Of a stretch of DNA of 64,000 bases, positions 42,426 to 53,284 are shown one piece after another; the stretch's first letter is position 1, and each line of letters starts with the position of its first letter. The notes beneath the pieces are model-generated. The model worked only from the letters and a program-made list of their open reading frames with translations. It searched no databases and was not told where the DNA came from. The stretch is taken from NCBI GenBank assembly GCA_949128115.1, contig OX421962.1, positions 63,467,787-63,531,786 of the forward strand, given 5' to 3'. Source of the stretch: Anaspis maculata (Eukaryota; Arthropoda; Insecta; Coleoptera; Scraptiidae). The translations under genes and the position numbers were made by a program.

Positions 42426-42922
42426 CCATACACACGCATGCAAGTGCTAAGACTTACCTGCACAGGTCTAGGCTCGCATGCAAGTATCAGTGTGTATGTG
42501 ACAAAACTGACGGCGCGTTCAGTTCTAGGCACGGCTCGAAGCGAATCTGTCAACGACTGATTTTTAGAGCAAGTGCGAAGGTAAGTGTGTGTGTATGTTC
42601 AGATTTCCCTTCGCGCCAAGCCCAGCTGGACATATTCTACATATTTTCGTATCACTCAGCGGCAGGATCCCCAAAAATGGCAAGATGGTCCAGGAAGCAA
42701 GAAACCGTCCTGAGGGAGTTGATTGAATTATGTAAATAAAATTATTTTTCGTTCAATTTGACAGCTTTTTAACCTCGTTTATGACTGAACTGACAAATCT
42801 TGACGCACTTGCCTGAATCTCGGCCTGAATAGTGTGTGGTGAAAAACACGTTTCGAACCTGCGCGCGGACTTACCTGAACGTGCTTGCTCGCGTGCTTGC
42901 ATGCGTAGTGTATGGGCCACTT
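42426..42922. mobile_element. PIF/Harbinger-like deletion derivative
   Basis: The ends are GTGGCCCATACACACGCATG and GCATGCGTAGTGTATGGGCC followed by AC, near-complements. Inside, ATG 42677 begins MARWSRKQETVLRELIELCK then stop, resembling the start of a Myb/SANT-like protein as encoded by Harbinger elements. Flanking TA/TTA bases could be a 3-bp duplication, but this is ambiguous. Confidence 0.5.
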
Positions 42923-43409
42923 ATGACTTCTTCTGATAATCTGTCCATCTGGCAGGATTTTCTTCCAGTGTGCACTTCACTGGTGATTTCTTCATCGTTT
43001 TTTCCACCAAAACAAACAGAGATTTTGAGAACCTGCTCATGACGTCTGGAATCTGACATTAACATGACATCATGCAACCGCGAAAGGTGCGCAATGCGCG
43101 AAATATTTTGCGTAGGTTGGGACAACTGTCAAAACCATTCTCTATCCTTTATTTTTGGAAAGGTCAATTAATCTTGATTTGTAAATTTTTTAAGAATATG
43201 GAATGTGACAGGACTGACAGGAGGTTAAAAATGTTACAGGAGGTTAGTAATAGTGACAGGCGGTGATTAATGTGACAGTCAGCCTACTGGTTGTGAAAGA
43301 ACACTTCACGATCTCTAATAGCAGGTCAACAACGGCGTATTTCACAGCTAGTAGTGAGAAATAGTAGTTTATACACCAAGGAATGAAAGTGAGTTTTTAT
43401 TATTGCTGT

Positions 43410-43625
43410 CAACCGGTTACGGTTAACCGGTCAAATTTCGCGGAGGAATAACCGGTTACGGTTAACCGGTCAATAACCGGTTAGGGTCGGTCATGGTTAA
43501 CCGGTCAATAACCGGTTATTGACCGGTTACGGTACCGACTTGACCGGTTACGATTAACCAACCAATAACCGGTGAAGGGTAAAAGACCGGTTATGGTCCA
43601 TTTGTTCAAAATCGTTTACGGTTAA
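43410..43625. repeat. AACCGGTT subterminal array, left
   Basis: At least ten ACCGGT(T) words, many as GGTTAACCGGT palindromes, with spacers such as TACGG and CAATA. The counterpart array is at 49385-49575. Confidence 0.8.
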
Positions 43626-44469
43626 TCAGTTACTACAACTATAGTCTGTTCACCGATAGAACGGACTTTTTTGAATTTCAGTGATGTAACCTAGAGCAAA
43701 CAAAAGCACCAGAGACTGTAACAACATAGGCGTGCTTGGAACTAATATTAGTTTTGTTCGGTTGGTAGTCTTACCCGGGCAAATTATTCCTACGCCAAGC
43801 CAATGGCATTACATTCAGCGAGTTTGACACTTACGTACGATTTCTAACCTCCATTTCTCTTTGATGTTTGTTATTTTTAGTCGGCTCGGCTGTTGTGAGT
43901 GTTGTGTAATAAAATCAGCTTCATTCAAAGAAATTCTTTTCTCATTCATTAAAATTGAAATTAAACTGGTGTCATTTGGAATTACCATAGCACTTAGCTG
44001 TGATTAGCGGAAATAAGCACCTTTTTCTAACTGGAATTTTAAATTTCGCGGGTAACGCTCGGTACTACTTTTCAAGCGGAGGAATCTGGTGGTCCTTTCT
44101 ATCAGTGTATAGAGTATTGGCGAGTTTCAAGATCGAATACGCCATCTGACGGCCAACGTGTAAACGACGTTTGTGCACGGATCAACCGCAGATTTGTGTG
44201 GGCTCTTATGAGCGTTGCGGTGTTTGGTGACTTTAATTGATTCCATCTGACTCAACGCGGCGTTGATTTTTTCCAACAAAGTACGTGAGCCACGCACGTT
44301 TCATTATCTTGAATATACTAGGTGTCGTCGGTTGCAAAAGCATTGCATTTTTAAATAAGAGTGGCACGTGTACGACGACTGGCAAGCAAAAGTGGCATCA
44401 GAATGGGAGGTGGTAAGATTTGTGATTTTGTCATAGTGACAAAAAGTGGCGGAGAATTTGTTGCGTTTC

Positions 44470-44640
44470 CGAGTGCGAGTCGCGCTGTGGAAACCGGAAA
44501 AAGGAAGAGTTACATTTTCACCGTTTCCCGTCGAAAGCGAAAGACGCAAGTTGGGTAGTCAAGATGACAAACAAACTTGGCACTGTGAAAAATACGAGGA
44601 AAAATATGACTACGAGAAAAGCCTGAGAAGTGTCGCTGAA
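44470..44640 (+). pseudogene. THAP-like exon in K copy B
   Basis: In one + strand frame it encodes CGNRKKEELHFHRFPSKAKD then ASWVVKMTNK, matching the - strand frame of copy A. It lies opposite, and partly overlaps, the SWIM frame. As in copy A the second half of a THAP finger is absent. Confidence 0.4.
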
Positions 44641-45038
44641 AATAGGAGCTTTAAATGGCTGCATCGAAGAAGCACAGCTGCGATATGTTTGCATGTCCCG
44701 GACTGGCCTGCTTTGCAAGTGCATTTAAACGTTCCAATTTCACAGGAACTCTCGCAGGAACTGCTACTACTATTTCTTTTAATTACAATCTCAGTTGCCT
44801 CGTGAGGAGATTCATACAATGCGCTTGTTTGTGAACACAATCCAAATATGTCCATGTTTGAACTGAAGCTTGATTCGGTTCGCTTTCGACCACACAACAC
44901 AAGAAATTGTGACTTCAGAATTTCCTCTCCCATCAGTATCCCATCACGATAGATCGAGAATCCGTTGAGGCTTGAGGCCATCCAGTGATTGAAAACCTTC
45001 ATAACACTCAATTCGCTTCTGCCATTTTCGAGTTCCAC
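44610..45038 (-). CDS. SWIM zinc-finger-like reading frame in element K
   Basis: A 142-codon open frame. The Cys-rich part reads KCTCKAGQSGTCKHIAAVLL, a CxC…CxH SWIM-type zinc finger; in insects this CTCKAG…CKH form occurs in proteins that also carry a YqaJ-type nuclease. A poly-Ser run and ESPHEAT segment precede it. Sequence further upstream (start MSDRARIVARAFK near 45146) is probably the true N-terminus, interrupted by a stop. No nuclease domain follows within the element, so the protein is partial. Function of this copy is unlikely. Confidence 0.5.
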   Translation of the reverse strand: MELENGRSELSVMKVFNHWMASSLNGFSIYRDGILMGEEILKSQFLVLCGRKRTESSFSSNMDIFGLCSQTSALYESPHEATEIVIKRNSSSSSCESSCEIGTFKCTCKAGQSGTCKHIAAVLLRCSHLKLLFSATLLRLFS

Positions 45039-45522
45039 CGCAATAGGTACTAATTAATCACGTTTCACGTCTGGAGGACATTAAAAACCGCTTACTACTG
45101 ATAAGATTTTTGAACGCGCGGGCAACAATCCGTGCCCTATCCGACATGTTTGTTTACATGCGAAGCGCATCAGCAGCGCCACCATCGGTAATGTTACTCG
45201 CCAATAGTGGTCGATCACCGGTGAATTTAAACAACTGGTGCATCACGGTATAGGGTAATTATCACAGTGGAGGTAATGCAGAGTTCATGCTTATGATATT
45301 ACCTATAAGCTGCAAGTACCTACTCACTTAACTATACCTAGTCTTTTGAAAATATGTTTATCACAATTATTGTGTATGATGGCAAAAATACGGGAAACTT
45401 ACAGGTACCTATTTATTTATTTTTGAATTGAGGGTTCGATTTCGTGGGAAGTGAAGTTGAAATTTTACATATTTAAACCAAAAGATCAAAACGCTGAAGT
45501 AGACTTCCAAGATTTTTAAATA

Positions 45523-46500
45523 TACAGGATGTTTCGTGTTCAATCGCAAACGTTTTGACAGCGGATAAAGCATCAAAAAATAGGTGGACTTTCTCCAGAA
45601 AACTTTGTTCAGAAACGTACAAAGACAGATAAAGCCATTTAAAGTTGAGATTAAAATACCGTTTTCCTCACATAATTTCCACACCGTTGAACCAATTTGC
45701 CTCAAATTTCACATAGCTCGTCCCTGTTATCTTCCATAATTTCTTCGCCACTGTCTATTTTGCAGAAATGCCTAGGCACCTAAATTCTGCAATCAATTTA
45801 GAAGAAAAAGTTACTTCTGACAAATTTTGATTAAAAGCTTCATTGTCAAGATATTTGGATCCGAATGTTTGAAGAACATGTTGAAAACGCCAATTCCAAG
45901 AAATTAAAGATAATGATCGGGGAAAAGTCATGATTTCTTTACTGAAACAGACTTTCCAGGCGTTTTTTTAGCTAGGAAGCAACAAGTTTTCGAAAAAATA
46001 TTTTTTGGGGCTCTTGAAATTGGTTTACAAGATTTTTTCAAACATTATGATTCAATTATCTCGAAAACGAAGCCTTTAACAAAAGTTGTAAGGAGTAATT
46101 TTTTCCTTTAGATTGATTGCAGAGTCTAAATGCCTAGGCATTTTTGCAAAATAGTCATCAGTGGCGCAGAAATAAAGAGGAGAACAGGGACGATTTCCCC
46201 AATATCCAAATCCACGCCATTGCCGCCTTGGACCAGTTATGTGTCGAAACTCAAAATTATTTAAAGTCCTTTAGTGACAGTTTTTGGAGATTAACTTGAT
46301 AATCACGTATCCAAAATGTGAGGCGAATTGGTTCAACGAAAAGTATGTGGAAAAAAACTATATTTCAATTTTAACTTTGAAGGGCTGTATCTCAGTTAAT
46401 ATACGTTTTGGGAAAAAGTTTTTTTGAAAAAGCCCAATTTTTCATGCTTCATCCACTGGCAAAATCTTCGCGATCAAACAGTTAAACAGGGACACCTGTA
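45523..46500. mobile_element. Fold-back element D
   Basis: Left end TACAGGATGTTTCGTG, right end reversed TACAGGTGTCCCTG. Arms of ~200 bp share ATGAAGCAT/AAAGCATCAAAA-type and ACCAATTTGCCTC-type blocks in inverted orientation. Abuts the next element exactly at 46501. No coding capacity. Confidence 0.6.
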
Positions 46501-47681
46501 TACAGGGTGATTCATGAGTGACCTAACATAGGCTAATGGGAGATAGAGGACTTCGAGGCGAGTCAGGATCCACTGGAATTTCATTTTCTCCAATGGTTAC
46601 GAAGATACAGGGTGTTTTGTGTGTTTCGTATGAAACTTTGATAAGCGATATTTCTGAAACGGCCAAAGGTATTTTGTTGAAATTCACCAGTAATATTTCT
46701 CTATTGGAACTCATCCCGAAGCCATACCGGGTAAGTCAAAATCCAGGGCCGGGCTAGAAAAAAGGTGCCCCTTTTTTGTTTCATCTAAAAGTACATTTTC
46801 TGACCGCTTTTCTAAAAAACTGCTATCGGATTCAAAAAGCTGAGGAAAAATGCTTCAAGAATCACTCTTCAATTTAGATGGCACACCTAAACCGTTTCGA
46901 CAATAAAATAAAAAGTAAAATTTGTGGGTGAGTTCCCATTTTCGACAGGACATAATCGACTCATTGTTTGATTGAATTCATCAAAATTCATTTTTTGGCA
47001 TGTCTCTGTTGAATAGAAGAGCTTGGTTGAAAGAAAAATTCCAGAGCCGACCTTTTTTTTTATGACAAAATCGAGAGTAAAACCAAAATTAGACTCGATT
47101 TGGTCGTCAAAAAAAAATTCCGGCTATGGAATTTTTCTTCCTACCAAGCCCTCCCATTCCACAGAGACAAGCTGAAAAATGAATTTGAATAAATTCAATC
47201 GAACAATGAGTCGATTATGTCCGGTCGAAAATGGGAACTCACCCACAAATTTTACTTTTCATTTTATTGCCGAAACGGTTTAGGTGTGCCATCTAAATTG
47301 AAGAGTGATTCTTGAAGCATTTTTCCTCAGCTTTTTGAATCCGATCGCAGTTTTTTAGAAAAGCGGTCAGAAAATGTACTTTTAGATGAAACAAAAAAGG
47401 GGCACCTTTTTCCTAGCCCGGCCCTGGATTTTGACTTACCCGGTATGGCTTCGGGATGACTTCCAACGGAGAAATATTACTGGTGAATTTCAAGGAAATA
47501 TCTCTAGTCGTTTCAGAAATATCGCGAATATATATTATCAAAGTTTTATACGAAACACACAAAACACCCTGTATCTTCGTAACCAATGGAGAAAACAAAA
47601 TTTCTTCAGTGGATCCTGACTCGCCTCGAAGTCCTCTATCTCCCATTAGCCTATGTAAGGTCACTCATGAATCACCCTGTA
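46501..47681. mobile_element. Fold-back element C, near-perfect 1.18 kb palindrome
   Basis: Starts TACAGGGTGATTCATGAG and ends with its complement. The two ~590-bp halves match almost throughout (for example TCAGGATCCACTG, GGGTGAGTTCCCATTTTCGA and complements), with the centre near 47090. Open frames occur as mirrored pairs and are not genes. Confidence 0.8.
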
Positions 47682-47682
47682 T

Positions 47683-48973
47683 AAACTGCTCAACATTTGA
47701 AATGTCGGTATCGAAAATTTTGCCCTTTTTTTAAAATGGTGTAACTTTGGATTGTCTGAACCGATTTCGATTTTGTCTCAACGGTTGCTTAGATACATCT
47801 TTCAGCAATCTACTCAATTGGCGAGAATTTTCAATTTATTTCTATTACATTCGTTACAGGGTGAAATGTAAAGCATTGCAAAATTGTGCTTAGTTCAAGA
47901 GATCCCCGTTTCTGTGAACAATTTTTTTTTCAAATTCTAACGATATAATCATGAAACCTGATATGTCTTGTCTCAAAACGGTTGTTGAATTTTCCAGATC
48001 AGAAATTCAACAATGACGATATGATTTTTGTTTGTAAAAGTTGCATTTTGGACATCTCTAAAAAATGATAAATTCAGGTTTTATTTCTAAAACATATTCA
48101 AACTAAAATTTAAGAATGTGTTTCTGAACCAACAAAACATCTACATATCCAATTTGAGGTCAGTACGTCAAAAATTCCGATATTGATGCCCTCTAATGGC
48201 GGATTTCAACCAAAATCACATAATTAAGTTCATTAGACGCCTGTAGTACTATGGCTGCATACCAAATTTCAGCTCAATTGGATATACCGCTTGGGAGTTA
48301 TCATGGACGATTACACAGCGTTAGACACACAGACAGGCAGACAGACCGACTTTGATCTGGAAATGGTCTGAATAAATCGATAAGATGGACCTTGAAAAAA
48401 GTTATTCTTCGAAATCCGGAAACAATTTTTTTGCGCGTTCACAATATTTTCCTTTTCATTCGAGAACGCGAACCGGCAAAGTAAAACAGAGGCGAGAACA
48501 GAGGTTTCTGAGGGCGCAGCAGTTTCCTAACAGTTCAAGCAACAGGCATGCAATATTACAGGTTCTTATTATCATCCAAAATGCGATTTTATTGCCAACC
48601 GAAATGACTGAAATGCAACTTTGACAAAAAAAATCATGTCATCATTGTTGGACTTCTGATCTGGAAAATTCAAAAACCGTTTCGAGATAGGACATCAGGC
48701 TCCATGATTATACCGTTATAATTTGGAAAAAAAAACTGTTCTCAAAAATGGGGATCTATTGAACTATGCACAATTTTGCAATGCTTTCCATTTCACCCTG
48801 TAACGAATGTAATTGGAATAAGTCAAAAAATCTCGCCAACCAAGTAGATTGCTGGAAGATTTATCTAAACAACCGTGAAAATAAAATCGAAATTGGTTGA
48901 GACAATCCAAAGTTATACCGTTTTGGAAATGGGCAAAATTTTCGATACCGACTTTTCAAATGTTGAGCAGTTT
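47683..48973. mobile_element. Fold-back element M, copy B
   Basis: Same ends as the copy at 2868-5175 (AAACTGCTCAACATTTGAAA). It lacks element K: the spot corresponding to K's insertion reads GCCTGTAGTACTATGG at about 48239-48254. The right part contains the CAGACAGGCAGACAG block. Confidence 0.7.
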
Positions 48974-49017
48974 ATTTATTTTTAATTTTTATACTTATAC
49001 CAATCAAACTACGAGGA

Positions 49018-49160
49018 AGAGGTGCGCTTTTAGGGGCTATCAATTTGTATTTGAGTGTTCCAAATTTCATATTACAATGACATATGGCCGCTCGATTTGA
49101 TTGTAATATGTATTTTTGAAAACTCAAACATGAACGGATAGCCCCTAAAAGCGCACCTCT
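49018..49160. mobile_element. Hairpin MITE
   Basis: Starts AGAGGTGCGCTTTTAGGGGC and ends with the exact complement. Inner arms share CATATTACAAT. 143 bp, inside the hAT-like element. Confidence 0.75.
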
Positions 49161-49602
49161 AAGTGCGCCTTCAGCTGAAAAGCGGGATATGAATCATGAA
49201 TATTGAATAACGGTCCTCCTGAAACTCTCTCCTGCATTTTGTGCGTTACCTCAGGTATACTCTGTTGACGTCTGTTATTTCAAAGTTTACCAAAAAATAA
49301 GCAAAATAATAGACATTTATAGTTTCTATGAACATAATTATATACAGACTCGTACATATTTCAAAATACTATGCATAGGTTGGTAAGTTAGTGTAAAGCC
49401 GGTTACAGTTACAAATAACCAGTCACAATTGGAATTTTTAACCGGTCAAAATTGTCCGCAGTTGACCGGTTAAGAACCAGTCAAACCGGTTAACCGGTCA
49501 GTCCGATTAACCGGTCAATCACCGGTTATGGTACGGTTAACCATGACCGGTTATTTTGTAACCGGTCAATTTTTTTTTTTTTCTGACAGCACTAGTTTTT
49601 AT

Positions 49603-50472
49603 TCCCGCAGGTGAAGCTTGATAGGACCCTTGGGCAGCAATTCACCCAAGGGAATAAAAATGAACGTCAGTCCTGTAGTGTATACAAGACTTTTCGCAAT
49701 ACCGAAGTATATACCATTTCCATGTACCACTTGTACCAATACCATTCATTCTAAATTCTAAAAGTTTGGCGTTTGAAGGGAGCGAGCGCCCCAACGTAAT
49801 GGTTTATTGCGCCTTTATTTTTGAAACGCGACCCCATGTTATGCGTATTTTCACCAGAAATCAAGGAACATTTCTGTGTATTAACCAAGAAGAGATCTAT
49901 CTATTTAGCCGAACAAAAATGTAATGTCTCGTCTACAGACTTCCACGGAAAATATATTGTCAATTATAGGAAAACCAATAATAAAGGAATGAAAATCCAC
50001 TTTTCTTTCCGTGAAAGGGGAAGAAAAGCTGTACTTTTTTTTCCGTGAAAGGGGGAGAAAAGCTGTACTTTTTGTTCCCAGTATTGCGAAAAATCACTTC
50101 ACGACCTCTAAGCAGATCAATAACGGCCTGCTTTCACAGATAGTAGTAAGAAAAAGACATTTATTGTTATTATTTTAATCTTTTAGAATAACTGAACGAA
50201 AGGGCTGGAGCTTCAATTCGGCCCCACATAGTTTGAAAAATAAGATGTGTAATTTTTTGCAACATTTTTCAAGCGTTCCCCTAAATTGCTCGACTTTGGA
50301 CAGACGCGAACTTCGAGACACCTGTATATCAACATATTCGATTTGATGATCAATAGTTTTGCCCATCCGGACAATGACAAAATATCAGTGCACAACCATG
50401 ATCTCGACCATGATCCTCAATCTCATCGCAAATGAATGTTTCAATAATAATAATAAAATTATTTCTTGGAAT
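49603..50472. other. Intergenic between hAT-like element and NDUFB8
   Basis: No gene. 49995-50065 has a direct duplication (CCGTGAAAGG.G.AGAAAAGCTGTAC twice). 50086-50165 repeats sequence found at 43296-43381. Confidence 0.5.
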
Positions 50473-50478
50473 TTTATT
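50473..50478 (-). promoter_or_regulatory. Poly(A) signal of NDUFB8
   Basis: AATAAA on the - strand about 150 nt after the stop codon. Confidence 0.5.
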
Positions 50479-50624
50479 TAACAAAAGCAAAGTATAATAA
50501 ACCACAGGTTTGTCAGATGTATCTTCACTTTCAAGAAGTCAAAAAATTCACTAAGTTGTTTCTATTATTGTGTAGATGTTTATACATGACTGATACTTAA
50601 TGTACACCTATGGATCTTGAACTA

Positions 50625-51265
50625 TCAATCAGCAGGTTCAAAAGTATAGTGCTTCTTTCCTTCTACTGGGTATTGCCTGGGCACCTGTGAATGGAAACAT
50701 TTGATGTTTTCCATGACGAAATATATTCCAAAAAATCCCGCCATCACTCCCAAAAACTGCGCCCACAATACCCAACCAGGTAGCCTTGGCTTGAAGTTGA
50801 CATCATATCGATCTTCCCTCACCAAGTCAAAATCAACGTGCATCTGAAAGTTTGCATCACAACAAGTCTTCAATGAGGCTGCTATCTCGCGAGTGTACTC
50901 ACAGTCTCTCCGAAATTTCGCTTCAGCTCTGGGTAATCGTATGGGTAGTTAGGGTCTTTCGAGTCTGCCGACACGAGAGGAAGTTTGGGATAGTCACCGA
51001 AACCCTGACCATCATCAGGATAGGGTTCGTATTCTGCGGGGTGCAGCCCATATTTCTTGGCGGCTGCCTCTCTCTCCGCCTGCGTTTTGGGGTACGGACC
51101 TGGCTTGAAGTCCTTGTTCCAGTCTGAAAATTATGTAACAATAATTGACATGAGCACCAATGATCAGGGTCATAATCACATACGGTTCCGAACGGCAGTC
51201 AGAGCGGCTATATTGGTTTTCAAACAAATCTGTCCAAGTTTCGGTGATTTTATCAACGAAAACAT
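50625..51265 (-). CDS. NDUFB8: NADH dehydrogenase 1 beta subcomplex subunit 8 (ASHI)
   Basis: Accessory subunit of the membrane arm of mitochondrial complex I. Exons on the - strand: 51265-51184, 51123-50903 and 50843-50625, joining in frame to 173 aa. Donors GTATGT and GTGAGT and acceptors TTTTCAG and CTTTCAG are canonical. The product has a short N-terminus with basic and hydroxylated residues suiting a mitochondrial presequence, then NHWNKDFKPGPYPKTQAERE (27-46), PYPDDGQGFGDYPKLP (61-76), YPYDYPELKRNFGE, one membrane helix (~124-144) and the C-terminal RQYPVEGKKHYTFEPAD. The order and motifs match insect ASHI. Start chosen as the first ATG in the exon that fits phase and family. It stands alone on this strand. 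Confidence 0.93.
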
Positions 51266-52943
51266 CTTCGTGGAACCCTTGGGGTGCCCCTTTAAGATGT
51301 CAGATGTTTGACAGTTCAACTGTCACTCTGACCTGTCTGCCAACGTACCAAGGATCACAAAACAAAAATTTGATTGAATATTTTTGTTTATTGATTTCTG
51401 GCCAAATTTTAATCAACTTGGGAGATTTTTTCTAGAAACTACATTAGTGATTGCTCTGCGGGATTGTTTGAATCAAAAAACGTACCGCTTTGTACCTGCT
51501 TTGAACGAAATTCAATTTGAGCTTCTTCCGTGAGTACTACCAACTTAGACAATGAAGTTACCAAAGCATGACATTTGTTGAGCTCTAACCTCAAACTTCT
51601 ACGTCATCATCGATTACGGGCAGTTAGCGCGACAAATTCAAGCGCGACAGGTCACAAGAGCGACAGGTTGAATAAACATGGCAACATGGCCACCTAGTTT
51701 GACGGAAATGTCAAAAACTTGAAAAAATGCATTCCCCTTCCTACAAGCACCCCTCTCACCCTCCAAAAGCGCTAGGCAACGTCGCAGTGTCGCGTTTGTT
51801 GCTTTATTAGGTTTGTTCCATCAGCAGTCCCTGACTGTCCGCGGACGTCAGCAACATGCGCATTACGATTTTGACGTTCCATAAATCGTAATGCGCAGGC
51901 TGCTGACGTCCACGGACAGTCAGGGACTGCTGATGGAACAAACCTATTATTGTTTGATTTGCTGTCCATGTGTCCCATATAATGATGCCAGTTTATAAAC
52001 ATAAAGGTAGGTAAAACAAATAGAGTTTGGAGTAAAATCGGATTTAATTTAAATTTATGTAGGTAGATGATTTAAAGGTGTATTTTTTAGTGGCTCCGGG
52101 GAAACACAACAGTCATTTCGGGGGAGGATATGTTTCCTGCCTTGGGACTTGAGGCTGGGTTTCTTCCAGAACTGGTTAATATCCTTGTCAAAGACCCTTG
52201 TGATAATCATATCAGGCTCACTCAAAGGGTGAGCAAGTCGTCGCCACATCGTACCTACTTTCTCTTGCATCCAGGACCAGGACAGAAGATGGTCCCTTCA
52301 GGCTAAGATGGCCATCAGGTAGGGTGACAGGCAAATACCTAATTGTGAACATCGTCACTGTCTCTTATAGATACCTTTTCGGGTACCTACATAATTTTGT
52401 TGTTTTCAAAAGAATTTTGACCTGCAAGAAAGGCTTCGCCGGCTGCTATTACTACCAAATACACTGCTCCAATAACTCGACACATCTTTTCACCATTTTG
52501 CGGCCACTACTTGGTGGATAAGATTTTTTAAATCCATCAACTTGTTCAAAAGATATCGGCCGACAAAGTCGCGGTCACGAAATGGTGATGGGTCGAATTA
52601 TTGGACCAGTGTAATATAATTACTCAAATCAAATAATTGAAAGGCTTTGGATTTATCTACTCATGTATATTTTTCAGCCCCTAAGGAGAGACACTTTTTG
52701 CAATGGATGCCTGCTAGCCTCCAGGTTTTGAGGGAAACAAGGAGCTAAGCCATTTCCGGAGTAAGGTGGTTACCTCTTGGTCCCAGAGGACAGACCTGAA
52801 GCTGCTGAAAAAATTCATACTCACGCGGGCGGACACCATGGATTCACCAAGCTCATAAATTTGATCATCAAATAAATATAAACTCGCAGTGCTGTTGATC
52901 AAACAACAGTGAAATGCCCATGGTTCAGTTGGTAAATCGATAA
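51266..52943. other. Intergenic; upstream of NDUFB8, one hairpin MITE
   Basis: Apart from the MITE at 51807-51947 no gene is recognised. - strand frames at 52055-52270 and 52714-52902 look protein-like in composition, but I cannot assign a family. They may be LINE debris linked to the LINE-like 3' end at 53050-53277. Confidence 0.4.
51807..51947. mobile_element. Hairpin MITE
   Basis: Arms of ~62 bp: ATAGGTTTGTTCCATCAGCA, CCCTGACTGTCC and CATGCGCATTACGA-type blocks with near-perfect complements. The loop is very short (TTGACGTTCC). About 540 bp upstream of the NDUFB8 start. Confidence 0.75.
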
Positions 52944-53049
52944 TACAGGGTCGTGCAACAGTGCTTCGGGCTTTCTTAGCGCCCTTCCCTTACGAGATAG
53001 AGACAAAGGTGTAATACATACATAAAATTATTGATTTGGAAAGTTCTAA

Positions 53050-53277
53050 CCAGTGAAATTATTTTCACTGTTTCCCTTGTAGCCCTTGTGTTGGGTCGCT
53101 GGCCTACCAAGATGGGTGGCTTTTTGTTGGTGACTGATGGTATGACCGACTGTTTTAATTATATGTTGTTTGTACTAATCGTTATGTGATGTAGTTTACT
53201 TTTTTATATTGACAAATCCTATACCTACTACTTTGTAGCCAATAAGGAAATAAAGAATTTGATTTGATTTGATTTGA
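53050..53277 (+). mobile_element. LINE-like 3' end
   Basis: Ends with AATAAAGAA followed by a TTGATTTGATTTGATTTGAT tail, the form typical of non-LTR element 3' ends with short tandem repeats. It sits between the left arm of F and element E and has no counterpart in the right arm, so it inserted there. No coding part is retained. Confidence 0.5.
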
Positions 53278-53284
53278 TCAACTA

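Larger units (their letters stand above)
44117..45204. mobile_element. TA-flanked element K, copy B
   Basis: Same TTGGCGAGT ends and TA flanks (44115-44116, 45205-45206) as the copy at 3590-4614, in inverted orientation, 1088 bp. Better preserved: it keeps a continuous SWIM-type frame on the - strand. The + strand carries the THAP-like stretch near 44480-44640. Inserted within the hAT-like element. Confidence 0.75.
43401..49594. mobile_element. 6.2 kb hAT-like element with AACCGGTT arrays
   Basis: The left end is TATTGCTGTCAACCGG and the right end reversed is TAGTGCTGTCAG. Both flanks are GTTTTTAT (43393-43400, 49595-49602), a perfect 8-bp target duplication. Subterminal arrays of AACCGGTT and its variants occupy about 43410-43625 and 49385-49575, likely transposase-binding repeats. 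The interior is occupied by other elements (K, D, C, M and a hairpin). No transposase frame was found, so it is either non-autonomous or displaced by later insertions. Confidence 0.75.

Noticed and set aside
46536..47734. Several open frames starting in element C
   Set aside because: They occur as mirrored pairs in the two halves of a palindrome with frames differing between halves; best explained as by-products.
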